A stretch of DNA of 64,000 nucleotides from Scardovia inopinata JCM 12537 (GTDB taxonomy: Bacteria; Actinomycetota; Actinomycetes; Actinomycetales; Bifidobacteriaceae). Location: NCBI RefSeq assembly GCF_001042695.1, contig NZ_AP012334.1, positions 62,001 to 126,000 on the forward strand, written 5' to 3'. The position numbers were made by a program, and so were the translations under genes. This document shows, piece by piece, positions 18,237 through 27,497 of the stretch. The notes under the pieces are model-generated. The model was not told the DNA's origin. It did not search any database and saw only the letters and a list, made by a program, of their open reading frames with translations. Within the stretch, counting starts at the first letter, position 1. The number at the start of each line of letters is the position of its first letter.

Positions 18237-19745
18237 ATGAAGAATAAAGTCCAACTCATTACCTACGCCGATCGCTTAGGCGAGGGAACCATCAAATCAT
18301 TGACCGAGGTACTTCGTACCCGTTTCAATGGTGTCTATGAAGGAGTTCACATCCTTCCCTTCTTTACTCCTTTCGATGGAGCTGATGCTGGCTTTGATCC
18401 CATTGATCACACGGCTGTTGATCCTCGGCTGGGAACCTGGGATGATGTAGCTGAGCTTTCCAAGACTCACGACATTATGGTGGATGCCATTGTCAACCAT
18501 ATGTCATGGAAGTCAAAGCAATTCCAGGATGTCATGCGCAATGGCGAGAAATCACCCTATTATTCTATGTTTCTGACTATGTCTGCCGTCTTCCCGGACG
18601 GGGCTACTGAAGAGGATTTGGCTGGAATTTATCGCCCGCGACCAGGTCTGCCCTTTACTCACTATACTTGGGGAGACAAAACTCGACTGGTTTGGACCAC
18701 TTTTACTCCACAGCAGGTTGATATCAATACTGCTTCCGATGAAGGATGGGCTTATCTCATGTCTATTCTTGACCAGATGTCCCAGTCTCATGTGTCCTTT
18801 ATCCGTCTGGATGCAGTTGGATATGGGGCAAAGAAAGCCAAGACCAGCTGCTTTATGACTCCCGATACTTTTGATCTGATTGGCCGGATTAAGGAAGAAT
18901 CAGCCAAGCGCGGGATGGAAACCCTGATTGAAGTTCATTCTTATTACAAGAAACAGGTGGAGATTGCCAACAAGGTAGACCGTGTTTATGATTTTGCCAT
19001 TCCAGCTCTCCTGCTCCATGCGCTGAGTACAGGCAAGATCGGCCCCCTGGCTCATTGGCTGGGCGTTCGGCCGACCAATGCTGTGAATGTGCTTGACACT
19101 CATGATGGCATTGGGGTGATCGATGTAGGTTCAGACCAGATGGATCGGTCTATGAAGGGACTGGTTCCGGATGAAGAGGTTGATCAGCTGGTAGAGACCA
19201 TTAAGAAGAACTCCAATGGTGAGTCAGCAGCCGCAACCGGCGCCGCTGCCTCCAACCTGGATTTGTACCAGATTAACTGCACCTACTGTTCTGCCCTGGG
19301 CTGTGACGATCAGAAGTATATCGCTTCCCGAGCCGTTCAGTTCTACATGCCTGGCGTGCCTCAGGTTTACTATGTTGGCGCTCTGGCCGGCAAGAACGAT
19401 ATGGATTTGCTCAGGCGGACCAATGTGGGCCGTGATATTAACCGTCATTATTACACGGTTGAAGAGATCGACCAGAATATGAAGCGTCCTGTCGTCCAGG
19501 CTTTGAATGCCTTGGGGCGCTTCCGCAATACCCTCGATGCCTTTGATGGAGAGTTCTCCTTTGCAGAAGATGGGTTGTCGCTGACTATGACCTGGACCGG
19601 TCAAAATACCAGCACCACATTGACCTTCACTCCAGGGGAAGGGGTTGACCGTCAGAATGCGCCTGTCTGCACCATCTCCTGGACTGATTCTGCAGGTCAG
19701 CACTTTACGGATGATATTATTGCGAATCCTCCAGTAGTGGCCTAG
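18237..19745 (+). CDS. scrP: Sucrose phosphorylase, GH13 subfamily 18
   Basis: 502 residues. It converts sucrose and phosphate to alpha-glucose-1-phosphate and fructose in the cytoplasm, saving ATP. Catalytic residues fall at the same numbers as in the Bifidobacterium enzyme: nucleophile D192 (FIRLDAVGYG), acid/base E232 (LIEVHSYY) and transition-state stabiliser D290 (VLDTHDGIG). ADRLGEGTIKSL and HILPFFTPFDGADAGFDPID near the N-terminus are also typical. AGGAGG ahead of the ATG at 18237 fixes the start; a TTG at 18210 lacks one. It is followed by an MFS transporter, forming the usual sucrose uptake and phosphorolysis pair. The stop region is duplicated in tandem. Confidence 0.97.
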   Translation: MKNKVQLITYADRLGEGTIKSLTEVLRTRFNGVYEGVHILPFFTPFDGADAGFDPIDHTAVDPRLGTWDDVAELSKTHDIMVDAIVNHMSWKSKQFQDVMRNGEKSPYYSMFLTMSAVFPDGATEEDLAGIYRPRPGLPFTHYTWGDKTRLVWTTFTPQQVDINTASDEGWAYLMSILDQMSQSHVSFIRLDAVGYGAKKAKTSCFMTPDTFDLIGRIKEESAKRGMETLIEVHSYYKKQVEIANKVDRVYDFAIPALLLHALSTGKIGPLAHWLGVRPTNAVNVLDTHDGIGVIDVGSDQMDRSMKGLVPDEEVDQLVETIKKNSNGESAAATGAAASNLDLYQINCTYCSALGCDDQKYIASRAVQFYMPGVPQVYYVGALAGKNDMDLLRRTNVGRDINRHYYTVEEIDQNMKRPVVQALNALGRFRNTLDAFDGEFSFAEDGLSLTMTWTGQNTSTTLTFTPGEGVDRQNAPVCTISWTDSAGQHFTDDIIANPPVVA

Positions 19746-19840
19746 TTCAGTAGTGGCCTAGTTGTGTGGATTGCTGGACCAGGTGCTAGACCAGGTACCC
19801 GGCCCAGCAGGTTTCGGTACCAATCATCGGTACCAATCAT
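19732..19840. repeat. Three short tandem duplications after sucrose phosphorylase
   Basis: Within 110 bases there is a perfect 16-bp pair (19732-19747, 19748-19763) that duplicates the stop codon region, a 12-bp pair with one mismatch (19773-19784, 19785-19796; GCTGGACCAGGT type), and a perfect 13-bp pair CGGTACCAATCAT (19815-19827, 19828-19840). The remaining sequence up to the MFS gene is almost pure A/T. Confidence 0.85.
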
Positions 19841-19922
19841 AAATATTAAATATAAATATAATAAAATAATAAATATAAAAGTTACAGAGTAAGTTGATAA
19901 TTTGATAATTGAAAGGAGACTG

Positions 19923-21545
19923 ATGACTTCTGATGAGGAAAATGGAGGCAGTTCGAACCCTACTGGATTTGGTATGAATTTCAACGATTTCGTTCGCCCC
20001 GGCATTGACGACCGGCCAGATTTGAACGAGGCTTTGAGTCCGGAACAGAAACAGAACATAGAAAGATTAGCCGAGCCGATCCCGGAAGCTCAACCTGCCC
20101 AACCGGAAACAATGCGGAATCCTGATGTGCAGAATGTTCGCATGAGTGCAGAGTCCTCTGCTCCTGCCGTTGTCTTGGCTGATGTACCTGAGGCTCAGGC
20201 TCTGAATCTGGACTCCGCCTTGAATGATATGCGCAACCCTATGGCTGATGCTTCCGGTCATGTGCCTTCAAAAACTGAGATAGTACGTCTGGGAATTGGG
20301 TTTACCATCAATGCTGTGATCTGCGCCATTCCCTGGGTAGCTTTGAACTCCGTCATTCTTCCCCGAGTGCTGAACCAGATTAGTCCTGGAAATTATGCCA
20401 CACTGCTGGGAACTATCAACTCGGTTGGCGCTGTGGTTGCCTTGCTGGCTAATATAATTTTCGGAACTCTGTCAGATTTGACCCGATCCAGTCGCGGCAA
20501 GCGTTTCTGGTGGATTATTTCTGGCGGTTTTATTGCTGGTATTAATGTTGGTCTGATTGGTCTGACCAGGTCTTTTGGATTGATTGTATTTCTCTGGGCT
20601 ATGGCTCAGCTGGGATACAATATCATGCTCGCCCCCTTTGTTGCCACCATGTCTGACCGTGTTCCCGACAAGGTTCGGGGTACGGTGTCTGGCTTTTATG
20701 GTGCTGGAATTGCTGTTGGGCAGACTCTCGGTAATTATATTGGTGCTCGCCTGATTAAGCTGGGTAACTCCGGCATTTTTGCCGGTTGGATGATGGGTTA
20801 CGCTGTCTTCTGCATAATTGGTGTTGTCACCGTTGCAATTTGGCCTGCAGACAAGTCCAACCTGGACCAGCCTCGTGATAAGTTCTCCATGAAGATGATT
20901 CTGAAGTCTTTCACTCCGCCTCTTCACGCTCCGGATTTCTACTTTGCTCTGATCGGCCGCACAGTTATGATGGGCGGCTACTGGATGATCAACTCGTATC
21001 AGCTTTATATCTGTCAGTACTACATCTACGCAGGCGTTCCTAAAGCTAAGAGCAAGGCTGCCGATGTTATAGCGGTTATGGCTGTTATTACCCTTGTTGT
21101 TTCGCTGATTGCTGCTGTTACTGCCGGTCCCATTACTGATAAGATCCACATGCGTAAGTTGCCTGTCGCACTCGCCTCTTGCCTCTTTGCCCTTGGCGCT
21201 GCCATGCCCCTGTTTTTCCGCAGTCCTGTTGGGATGTATCTTTTCGCTAGCATTGCCGGTCTGGGTTATGGTATTTACAATGCTATTGATCAGGCTCTGA
21301 ATGTTGCTGTTCTGCCTAATCCTGAAGAAGCTGGCAAGGATTTGGGTATTCTCAACCTGGCCAATACACTCTCTCAGGTCATTGGCTCCCTGTTCACTTC
21401 AGCAGTTTTGACCATTGTTGCTCGCTGGATTATGCATCAGTCCTCCGGCTACTCTGTTCAAGCCTATGCCTCGGTCTTCGTTGTGTCCATTGTTCTGGTG
21501 CTGATCGCTGCTGTTCTGATTATGCAGATTAAGAAGGTCAAGTAG
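19923..21545 (+). CDS. scrT: MFS transporter, probable sucrose permease
   Basis: 540 residues. AAAGGAG five bases ahead fixes the ATG at 19923. A long, Pro/Glu-rich cytoplasmic tail of about 110 residues precedes 12 membrane segments. The family signature is seen as GTLSDLTRSSRGKRFWW in the first half, DRVPDKVRGTVSGFYGAG after segment four, and DKIHMRKLPVAL in the second half. Position directly after sucrose phosphorylase points to proton-linked sucrose uptake, as in the known bifidobacterial scrP-scrT pair; specificity is inferred from context only. The gap between the two genes is 177 bases of duplicated and A/T-rich sequence, so the permease may have its own promoter. Confidence 0.9.
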   Translation: MTSDEENGGSSNPTGFGMNFNDFVRPGIDDRPDLNEALSPEQKQNIERLAEPIPEAQPAQPETMRNPDVQNVRMSAESSAPAVVLADVPEAQALNLDSALNDMRNPMADASGHVPSKTEIVRLGIGFTINAVICAIPWVALNSVILPRVLNQISPGNYATLLGTINSVGAVVALLANIIFGTLSDLTRSSRGKRFWWIISGGFIAGINVGLIGLTRSFGLIVFLWAMAQLGYNIMLAPFVATMSDRVPDKVRGTVSGFYGAGIAVGQTLGNYIGARLIKLGNSGIFAGWMMGYAVFCIIGVVTVAIWPADKSNLDQPRDKFSMKMILKSFTPPLHAPDFYFALIGRTVMMGGYWMINSYQLYICQYYIYAGVPKAKSKAADVIAVMAVITLVVSLIAAVTAGPITDKIHMRKLPVALASCLFALGAAMPLFFRSPVGMYLFASIAGLGYGIYNAIDQALNVAVLPNPEEAGKDLGILNLANTLSQVIGSLFTSAVLTIVARWIMHQSSGYSVQAYASVFVVSIVLVLIAAVLIMQIKKVK

Positions 21546-21849
21546 AAAAAGGGAACAGGGCGATTCCCCCGCTAAACGGATGGGCGCAATTGGTATGTGT
21601 GCGATTGGGATGAGCGCGATTGGCTTCCCTGCCCCCGGTTTATGCAAGTCCATCAGCCTTCCATGGTCCCCAATATTGTGCACAAATGAGGGAAATTCTG
21701 CAGAAAATAGCCATTATTCACCTGGCATTATTAGCATAGATTATTTAGAAGTAAAATAATGCATCATAACAGCCCGCGAAACAGCGTTATCAGAGACAAA
21801 TCCTGACCGTGATGACGCAGGCGGAGACGAATTTGGGGGTGGTGGATAA
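21546..21849. other. Intergenic gap, 304 bases, with degenerate repeats
   Basis: No gene seen. Between about 21576 and 21625 a roughly 16-base unit containing GCGATTGG or GCAATTGG recurs three times, another case of short tandem duplication. The second half is A/T-richer and probably holds the promoter of the amino-acid permease gene. Confidence 0.45.
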
Positions 21850-23496
21850 ATGGCAAAGAATATGAATCGCCAAAGCTACGATCAAGACAGTCAAGGCAAG
21901 CTGGCAAATCAGCAGCTCTCTTCTCAGAGTCACAGTTCAGGCGATGGCCAGTCTCACCCTCACAAGCAGCCTGATTCCTTGCATTCAGTCAAGGACCTGG
22001 ACCTGGATACCCATAACAGCCTGGAAAGAGGCCTCAGCAACCGTCATGTGCAGTTCATTGCCATAGGTGGAACCATTGGGACTGGCCTCTTTCTGGGATC
22101 CGGCAAGTCCATCGCCCTGACTGGGCCCTCTATCGTCCTGGTGTATATTGCTGTGGGCTTGATCATGTTTATTCTCATGCGAGCTATCGGTGAGATGATG
22201 TACCAGGATCCCAGCCAGCATACTTTCATAAATTTTATTACCCGCTATGTTGGTAGAGATTGGGGAGATTTCTGTCAATGGTCGTATTGGATTGTTCTTG
22301 TTCTGATCGGCATGACCGAATTAACGGCTGTTTCTCGTTATTTTGTTGAGTTTTTCAAAACCTACAATATAGATCTGACTGCCTGGAAATGGTTGATAGA
22401 AATCGGTTTCCTTGCAACTCTGGTCCTGGTGAATCTGATAGCTGTCAAATTTTTTGGAGAAGCAGAGTTTTGGTTCTCCATGATTAAGATAACCTTGATA
22501 ATAGGTATGATAGTTACTGCTATTGTTATGCTCATCGCCCATTATCACTATTCGGCGGTAACTATTCCCACAACCGGTTCTGTTATTAAATCCCCGGCGG
22601 GGCAGGTGACCTTTGCGAATATTTTCCGAGATTTTTCTTTGGCTCCCAACGGCTGGCGTAATCTGGTCATTGCCTTTCCCATGGTTTTCTTTGCCTATCA
22701 GCAGATTGAATTCGTGGGGGTAACAGTGTCGGAAACCAAAAACCCTCGACCGGTTCTGAAAAAGGCCACAAACCAGATTATTTACCGGATTCTGATTTTT
22801 TATGTTGGTGCTCTTATCGCCATCATGACTATTGTTCCCTGGCGTAATTTTGTGCCTGACAAGGCAGGAGAATTCGTTTCCCCCTTCATCATGGTCTTTA
22901 AATATGCAGGATTGGATTGGGCTGCTGCCCTTGTTTTCTTTGTGGTGATTACTGCAGCCAGTTCCTCTCTGAATTCTCTACTTTTCTCTGCCGGCCGTCA
23001 TCTTTACCAGGTGGCCAATGAGTCAGATCAAAATTCTTTCCTTCGCTTCTTCAGCCTGGAACAGGTTTCTTCGCATAAAGTCCCGGCCAGGGCCATAATC
23101 TTTTCAGCATTATTTATACTGATTTCTCCGGCTGTCAGTCTTTTCCCCGCAATAACCCAAGCCTTTACCTGGTTTTCCAGCGCGTCCAGCTCAGTAATCA
23201 TCGTAATTTATACTTTGACCATCGTTGCTCACTGGAAGTACCGGCAGAGCAAGGACTTCAGCCCAGATGGCTTCCTCCTTCCTGCCTATAAGGTTTTAGA
23301 TTCCTTGGCAATCATTTTTTTCGCAGCGGTCTACCTGACCCTCTTTTTGGCTCCCGATACTGTCTGGCTGGCCATTGCGGGTCTGATCTGGCTAGTATTT
23401 TTTAGCACCTGGTGCCATATCCATGATCGTCGCAGGAAAGCCAGGGGAGAAAGCAGCCGACCTATCGGTGAAAAATTGGAAAAACTCGAATTCTAG
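21850..23496 (+). CDS. Amino-acid permease, APC superfamily (AAT type)
   Basis: 548 residues. A Gln/Ser/His-rich cytoplasmic tail of about 55 residues is followed by 12 membrane segments. The family hallmark is at the first segment: RHVQFIAIGGTIGTGLFLGSG, then IMRAIGEMMY, and after segment five AYQQIEFVGVTVSETKNP. It imports an amino acid by proton symport; the substrate cannot be named. A G-rich GGGGGTGGTGG stretch precedes the ATG at 21850. The last 105 bases overlap the end of the convergent apbE-type gene. Confidence 0.92.
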   Translation: MAKNMNRQSYDQDSQGKLANQQLSSQSHSSGDGQSHPHKQPDSLHSVKDLDLDTHNSLERGLSNRHVQFIAIGGTIGTGLFLGSGKSIALTGPSIVLVYIAVGLIMFILMRAIGEMMYQDPSQHTFINFITRYVGRDWGDFCQWSYWIVLVLIGMTELTAVSRYFVEFFKTYNIDLTAWKWLIEIGFLATLVLVNLIAVKFFGEAEFWFSMIKITLIIGMIVTAIVMLIAHYHYSAVTIPTTGSVIKSPAGQVTFANIFRDFSLAPNGWRNLVIAFPMVFFAYQQIEFVGVTVSETKNPRPVLKKATNQIIYRILIFYVGALIAIMTIVPWRNFVPDKAGEFVSPFIMVFKYAGLDWAAALVFFVVITAASSSLNSLLFSAGRHLYQVANESDQNSFLRFFSLEQVSSHKVPARAIIFSALFILISPAVSLFPAITQAFTWFSSASSSVIIVIYTLTIVAHWKYRQSKDFSPDGFLLPAYKVLDSLAIIFFAAVYLTLFLAPDTVWLAIAGLIWLVFFSTWCHIHDRRRKARGESSRPIGEKLEKLEF

Positions 23497-24585
23497 ATGG
23501 GGTAGTTTTGCATAAAGCTTCTGTGGATTACACAGAAATAAAGCAGTTGCCACCCCATCTGCCCAGGCGGTAGAAAATTGCTGATTTTCAACCAAGGCCC
23601 AGGTCGCGATGACGTTGTCTGCCGCAGCTGCATTGATAGCATTGACAATGTGATTCATGCGGATAACCGATTGCTTTTGATCTTCCACCAGCCAGTGACG
23701 GCGGCTGGTGGAAGAGGCGCACAGGGAGCAGCCGAATTCATGCGAGCGATCGACGGTCACGATTCCTAAAGCCTTCTTGCTATCTTCCGGATCTTCCAGA
23801 GCAACTTGGTTTGCTGCCGCTTGGCTTTCCCCGTCCGGGCAGAAGGCCCTATTGGCCGGCAGAGTCTTTGAAAAAGCTTTCGCTGCCCCAGCGTGGGAGA
23901 AATATAAATCACCGCCGGCATTAATGGTGAAAGATCCACAGTTTGTTGACAGGAGTTTGTCGGCTATTACATCGACCAGGAATCCCTTGCCCACAGCACC
24001 GAAATCCACGGTAACCGGCTGACTGACAGTCAGAGTGCTTCCTGGCCCAGCTTGTCGCAGAGACTCCCACTGTAGACGATGAATTTTTTTGCGCTTTTTT
24101 CTTTCCTTGGGGTTTCTTCCCTCAGGGTTTCTTTCTCCAGGAGTTTTTCCCCTGGTACTTCCTTCTCCACTTAAGTCTGCATAAATTTTTATAGGTTCTT
24201 CTGCTTTTATTAATTCAAAAGACTGAGAATAACCCAGACGGACTAGGTCTTCGCCAACGCATGGGTCGAAAGCACCATCAGTTGCTGTATAAAGATCATC
24301 ACATATGGTGAATAGGGGACTGAGATAATCAGGAAAAGTAATTATTCCCCCATTCCGATCAAGAAAACCCGGGTCAGAAAGGTGGGAAACTAGTGACTGA
24401 GGGAGAAAACGGGAAAGAACCCCTTCAAAAGAATGAATAAAATTTTTTATAGAAGTTTGATTCTCTTGGCTGATTTCACGGCTGCTGCTAATAATTATTC
24501 CTGTCCCTAGAGCTCCGGGAATGGGGAAAATATAAGGTTCGCCCGTTGCGGTCAGGGGTGAAAAAGGATCTGTTGGCGCTGTCAT
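23392..24585 (-). CDS. apbE: FAD:protein FMN transferase, ApbE family
   Basis: 397 residues, slightly longer than the usual 310-350. Enzymes of this family move FMN from FAD to a Ser or Thr of an FMN_bind domain. Seen: an N-terminal GTGIIISSS and FSRFLP-like segment, FDPCVGEDLVRLGY, VDFGAVGKGFLVDVIADKL, and TINAGGDLYFS; the late ADGVATALFL matches the Mg/FAD-binding end. There is no signal peptide, so a cytoplasmic or twin-start form is possible. A Lys/Arg insert occurs at about 145-165. The last 35 codons overlap the permease gene antisense, an unusual extension. A likely target, the FMN_bind fusion at 31712, lies 7 kb away. Confidence 0.9.
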   Translation of the reverse strand: MTAPTDPFSPLTATGEPYIFPIPGALGTGIIISSSREISQENQTSIKNFIHSFEGVLSRFLPQSLVSHLSDPGFLDRNGGIITFPDYLSPLFTICDDLYTATDGAFDPCVGEDLVRLGYSQSFELIKAEEPIKIYADLSGEGSTRGKTPGERNPEGRNPKERKKRKKIHRLQWESLRQAGPGSTLTVSQPVTVDFGAVGKGFLVDVIADKLLSTNCGSFTINAGGDLYFSHAGAAKAFSKTLPANRAFCPDGESQAAANQVALEDPEDSKKALGIVTVDRSHEFGCSLCASSTSRRHWLVEDQKQSVIRMNHIVNAINAAAADNVIATWALVENQQFSTAWADGVATALFLCNPQKLYAKLPHLEFEFFQFFTDRSAAFSPGFPATIMDMAPGAKKY

Positions 24586-24740
24586 CGTTACTTATTATAA
24601 AACTAGTCATTATAAAACGGATAAAACAGCAGTGAAAAAGAAGTGAGGTGCTCCCGGAATAGAAAATTTTTCAAAAAAGTCTTTACAAATAGATTTTTAT
24701 GTTTTATTTTGGAGTAAGCGGGTTCAACGTTAGGAGATTC

Positions 24741-26624
24741 GTGAGGAGCATAAGACACAGGTCCCCCCAGAAACAGCCAGGCAAAGGCAGTACATATGGT
24801 GTAAATTGGCTACCGGCAGCAGTAAAGCTGGCTGCAGCCTGCGCGATAGTTGTTGTTCTGCTTGTACTGTCTGTTGTCTCTTCAGCCCTCTGGCAGGCAG
24901 TTGCTTTCGCCTCTAGTTCCTCAGCTTCTTCTGCATATAACTATTCTTCCTGGAAAGCGGTATCAAAAAAGATATCAGAGGATTTGTCTGCTGCTGACAA
25001 AGCGTATAAAAATGCAGACACTGCAACTGCTGCAGCCTTGGCTAATCGTGCTTACAATACCGGGTATGTAGCGACTAATATGATTCGGGCCGTCCGCGAC
25101 CATGAAGGTCAGACAAAAAGCAGTCGTCAAACGGCAGTCTTTGCAGATATCTCATCCATCACCTATCAAGCAGCCACCAAAACGAGGGAGGACTCTCTTC
25201 ACCAAAAAATTTCCTCCTTGACATCAGATCTGGACCTTTCGGCCAGGAAACTGGACGCTTCTTCGCTGGGCTCTCCCCGTGCATATGGCCGCAGATTGCA
25301 GGATCAAACTACAAAAGAGCGCCGGAAGCTTGATGCTGCTATGGTACACAAAAATCAGGGGAAGGGGAGCCGAACATGGACGTCAATAGCCAAGGAAATG
25401 ACCATCCTTCTTGATCGGGCGTACAAGGCGGCAGTTTCGCAGAATAATGCGGAAAAGGGAGCTGCTCTGGTCAATGAAGCCTATTACAAATACTATGAAA
25501 AACTGGGCTTTGAAAAAACGGTCATGAGCGCTATCTCTGGTTCCCGAGTTTCGGCTGTGGAATATCAGTTCAAGCAAGCTCGTAAAGACATGATGGCTGG
25601 CAAGAGTCAGACAGTCATTAATAATGATATTAACCAGCTTAAAAGCATGCTGCTTACGGATGCCGGGATTCTCGACGGCACAGGCTCGGAGGGCAGCAGT
25701 GGTGCAGCGGCCCATATTAATCCCCTGACCAGCTTTTTCAGCTCAGCCTTTGGCCAAGCCTTTATTATTCTTATCAGGGAAGGGCTGGAAGCCATTCTGG
25801 TCGTGGCAGCCATTATTGCTTACCTGGTGAAAGCTGGCTATAAAAACAAACTTGCTTTTATTTATGCAGGAGTATTCCTGGGGTTGGCGGCTTCTGGTCT
25901 GATGGCTGTAATACTCAATCTTTTCTATGGGGCCAGTGGCTCCAACCAGGAAATGATCGAAGGGTTTACCGCCTTGATTGCCATGGTTATGCTCCTGTTT
26001 ACCAGCAATTGGATGCTTAATAAATCGTCAGTTGCAGGCTGGAATTCTTATATAAAAAATCAGACCGAACGCAGCATTTCCCATGGAAGTGTTGTCTCCC
26101 TGGCCTCGCTATCATTTCTGGCGGTTTTCAGGGAGGGCGCTGAAACGGTGCTCTTCTATCAGGCTCTGATTGGGATGGTATCCGATAATGATTACAGAGC
26201 TTTATATGGTGGGGCCAGCCTGGCCGCGGTCATTCTGATTATCGTCTTCCTCCTGATCCGTTTCACGTCGGTAAAAATCCCCATCCGTCCCTTCTTCGCT
26301 ATTACCAGCGGACTCATGTCTATCATGGTCGTGATTTTTGCAGGTTCTGGTCTACACGAGCTTATTGAAGCGGACATTATTGATGGTTCCTATCACAATT
26401 CTTGGATGACCAATGATTTCCTGGGGATTTATCCCTATACAGAGACTGTGGTTTTCCAGATATTGATAGCCGTTGTTGTGGTTTTCCTTACTGTGCTTTC
26501 TGTGACTAAACAGCTTAAACAAGGTCGGGAAAATAGTGAGAGTCAAACTGTTCAGATGGATTCTGCTGCTTTTGCTGATCAGGGAGGTCAGGCGGAAGCG
26601 CAGGGCGAAGGAAAGAAGCTATGA
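24741..26624 (+). CDS. FTR1-family iron permease with large extracellular N-terminal domain
   Basis: 627 residues from the GTG at 24741, which has TAGGAG five bases ahead; the ATG at 24699 (641 residues) has no ribosome site. An N-terminal anchor is followed by about 270 mainly helical, Lys/Ala-rich residues outside the membrane, then seven membrane segments. The two iron-binding signatures are present: REGLE at R346 (IIREGLEAILVVAA) and REGAE at R464 (FREGAETVLFYQ). FTR1 permeases move ferric iron through the membrane after oxidation or with a partner redox protein. It begins an apparent operon of iron and redox genes reaching to 33103. Confidence 0.93.
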   Translation: MRSIRHRSPQKQPGKGSTYGVNWLPAAVKLAAACAIVVVLLVLSVVSSALWQAVAFASSSSASSAYNYSSWKAVSKKISEDLSAADKAYKNADTATAAALANRAYNTGYVATNMIRAVRDHEGQTKSSRQTAVFADISSITYQAATKTREDSLHQKISSLTSDLDLSARKLDASSLGSPRAYGRRLQDQTTKERRKLDAAMVHKNQGKGSRTWTSIAKEMTILLDRAYKAAVSQNNAEKGAALVNEAYYKYYEKLGFEKTVMSAISGSRVSAVEYQFKQARKDMMAGKSQTVINNDINQLKSMLLTDAGILDGTGSEGSSGAAAHINPLTSFFSSAFGQAFIILIREGLEAILVVAAIIAYLVKAGYKNKLAFIYAGVFLGLAASGLMAVILNLFYGASGSNQEMIEGFTALIAMVMLLFTSNWMLNKSSVAGWNSYIKNQTERSISHGSVVSLASLSFLAVFREGAETVLFYQALIGMVSDNDYRALYGGASLAAVILIIVFLLIRFTSVKIPIRPFFAITSGLMSIMVVIFAGSGLHELIEADIIDGSYHNSWMTNDFLGIYPYTETVVFQILIAVVVVFLTVLSVTKQLKQGRENSESQTVQMDSAAFADQGGQAEAQGEGKKL

Positions 26625-26708
26625 CCCTATATAAGAGAAAGGAAAAATTATTCATATTACTGCCAACAATAACTACCAACAAGCGCAAGCAACAATCACT
26701 AACAAAGA

Positions 26709-27383
26709 ATGGAAACACCTATGAAAGAAGATAAGAAAAACCGACTGGTTTCGGGGCTAAAGAAAACTTTGACTGCTGCAACGTCTCTGATCTGTGCTGC
26801 TGTCCTCACTGTTACTGTGGCCGCCTGTGGAGTATCGCAGGGAGGGAACAGGGCATCCGGATCTGCCGGAAACAGCTCGACACTTTCTTCCAGCCAGGCA
26901 GGGGGGACTAAAGGATTTGAAGAATATCCCATTGGTCATGATCAGGAAATCGGACCCTTGAATGTTGCCATGGTCTATTTTCAGCCGGTAGATATGGAGC
27001 CTGCTGGGACTGGTTTGTCTGCTGCTGAATCCAGCTTCCATCTGGAGGCAGATATACACGCCCTTGCTAACAACAAGCTGGGTTATTCCAAGGGAGAATA
27101 TGTCCCTGATCTAACCGTGCAGTATGCCATTGTGGACCGGGCAAGCGGGAAAACTGCCGCGTCGGGTACCTTTATGCAGATGAATGCAGCTGATGGTCCT
27201 CACTATGGCGGCAATGTGAAGCTAGACAAAGCAGGTCAGTACACACTTACCCTTACTATTCACTCCCCTGCAGAAAAGGGGTGGGCTTTGCATGTAGACA
27301 AAGAGACAGGTGTCACCGGCCGTTTTTGGACGACTCCTCTTAAGGTCAGCTTTAATTGGAACTATACCCCTCACAAGTGGTAA
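26709..27383 (+). CDS. P19-type iron-transport lipoprotein
   Basis: 224 residues; lipobox VAAC at C40 (or C36 from the in-frame ATG at 26721), then a Ser/Gly-rich linker. The mature domain matches the P19/Tp34 family: VAMVYFQPVDMEP, FHLEADIHALANNKLGY, GPHYGGNVKL and SFNWNYTPHKW. The methionine, acidic and histidine residues are those that bind Cu/Fe in P19 proteins. These proteins hand metal to FTR1-type permeases outside the cell membrane, in line with its position just after the permease gene. No strong ribosome site precedes either ATG. Confidence 0.92.
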   Translation: METPMKEDKKNRLVSGLKKTLTAATSLICAAVLTVTVAACGVSQGGNRASGSAGNSSTLSSSQAGGTKGFEEYPIGHDQEIGPLNVAMVYFQPVDMEPAGTGLSAAESSFHLEADIHALANNKLGYSKGEYVPDLTVQYAIVDRASGKTAASGTFMQMNAADGPHYGGNVKLDKAGQYTLTLTIHSPAEKGWALHVDKETGVTGRFWTTPLKVSFNWNYTPHKW

Positions 27384-27497
27384 CAAAGTCAGGGGCGACA
27401 GTATTGCCAGTACGAGTGCCCAGAAGAAGATAAGCAAGAGAATCAAGATAAACAAGAGAATACAGAATACAGCGAGAAAAATACCGAGGACAATTTT

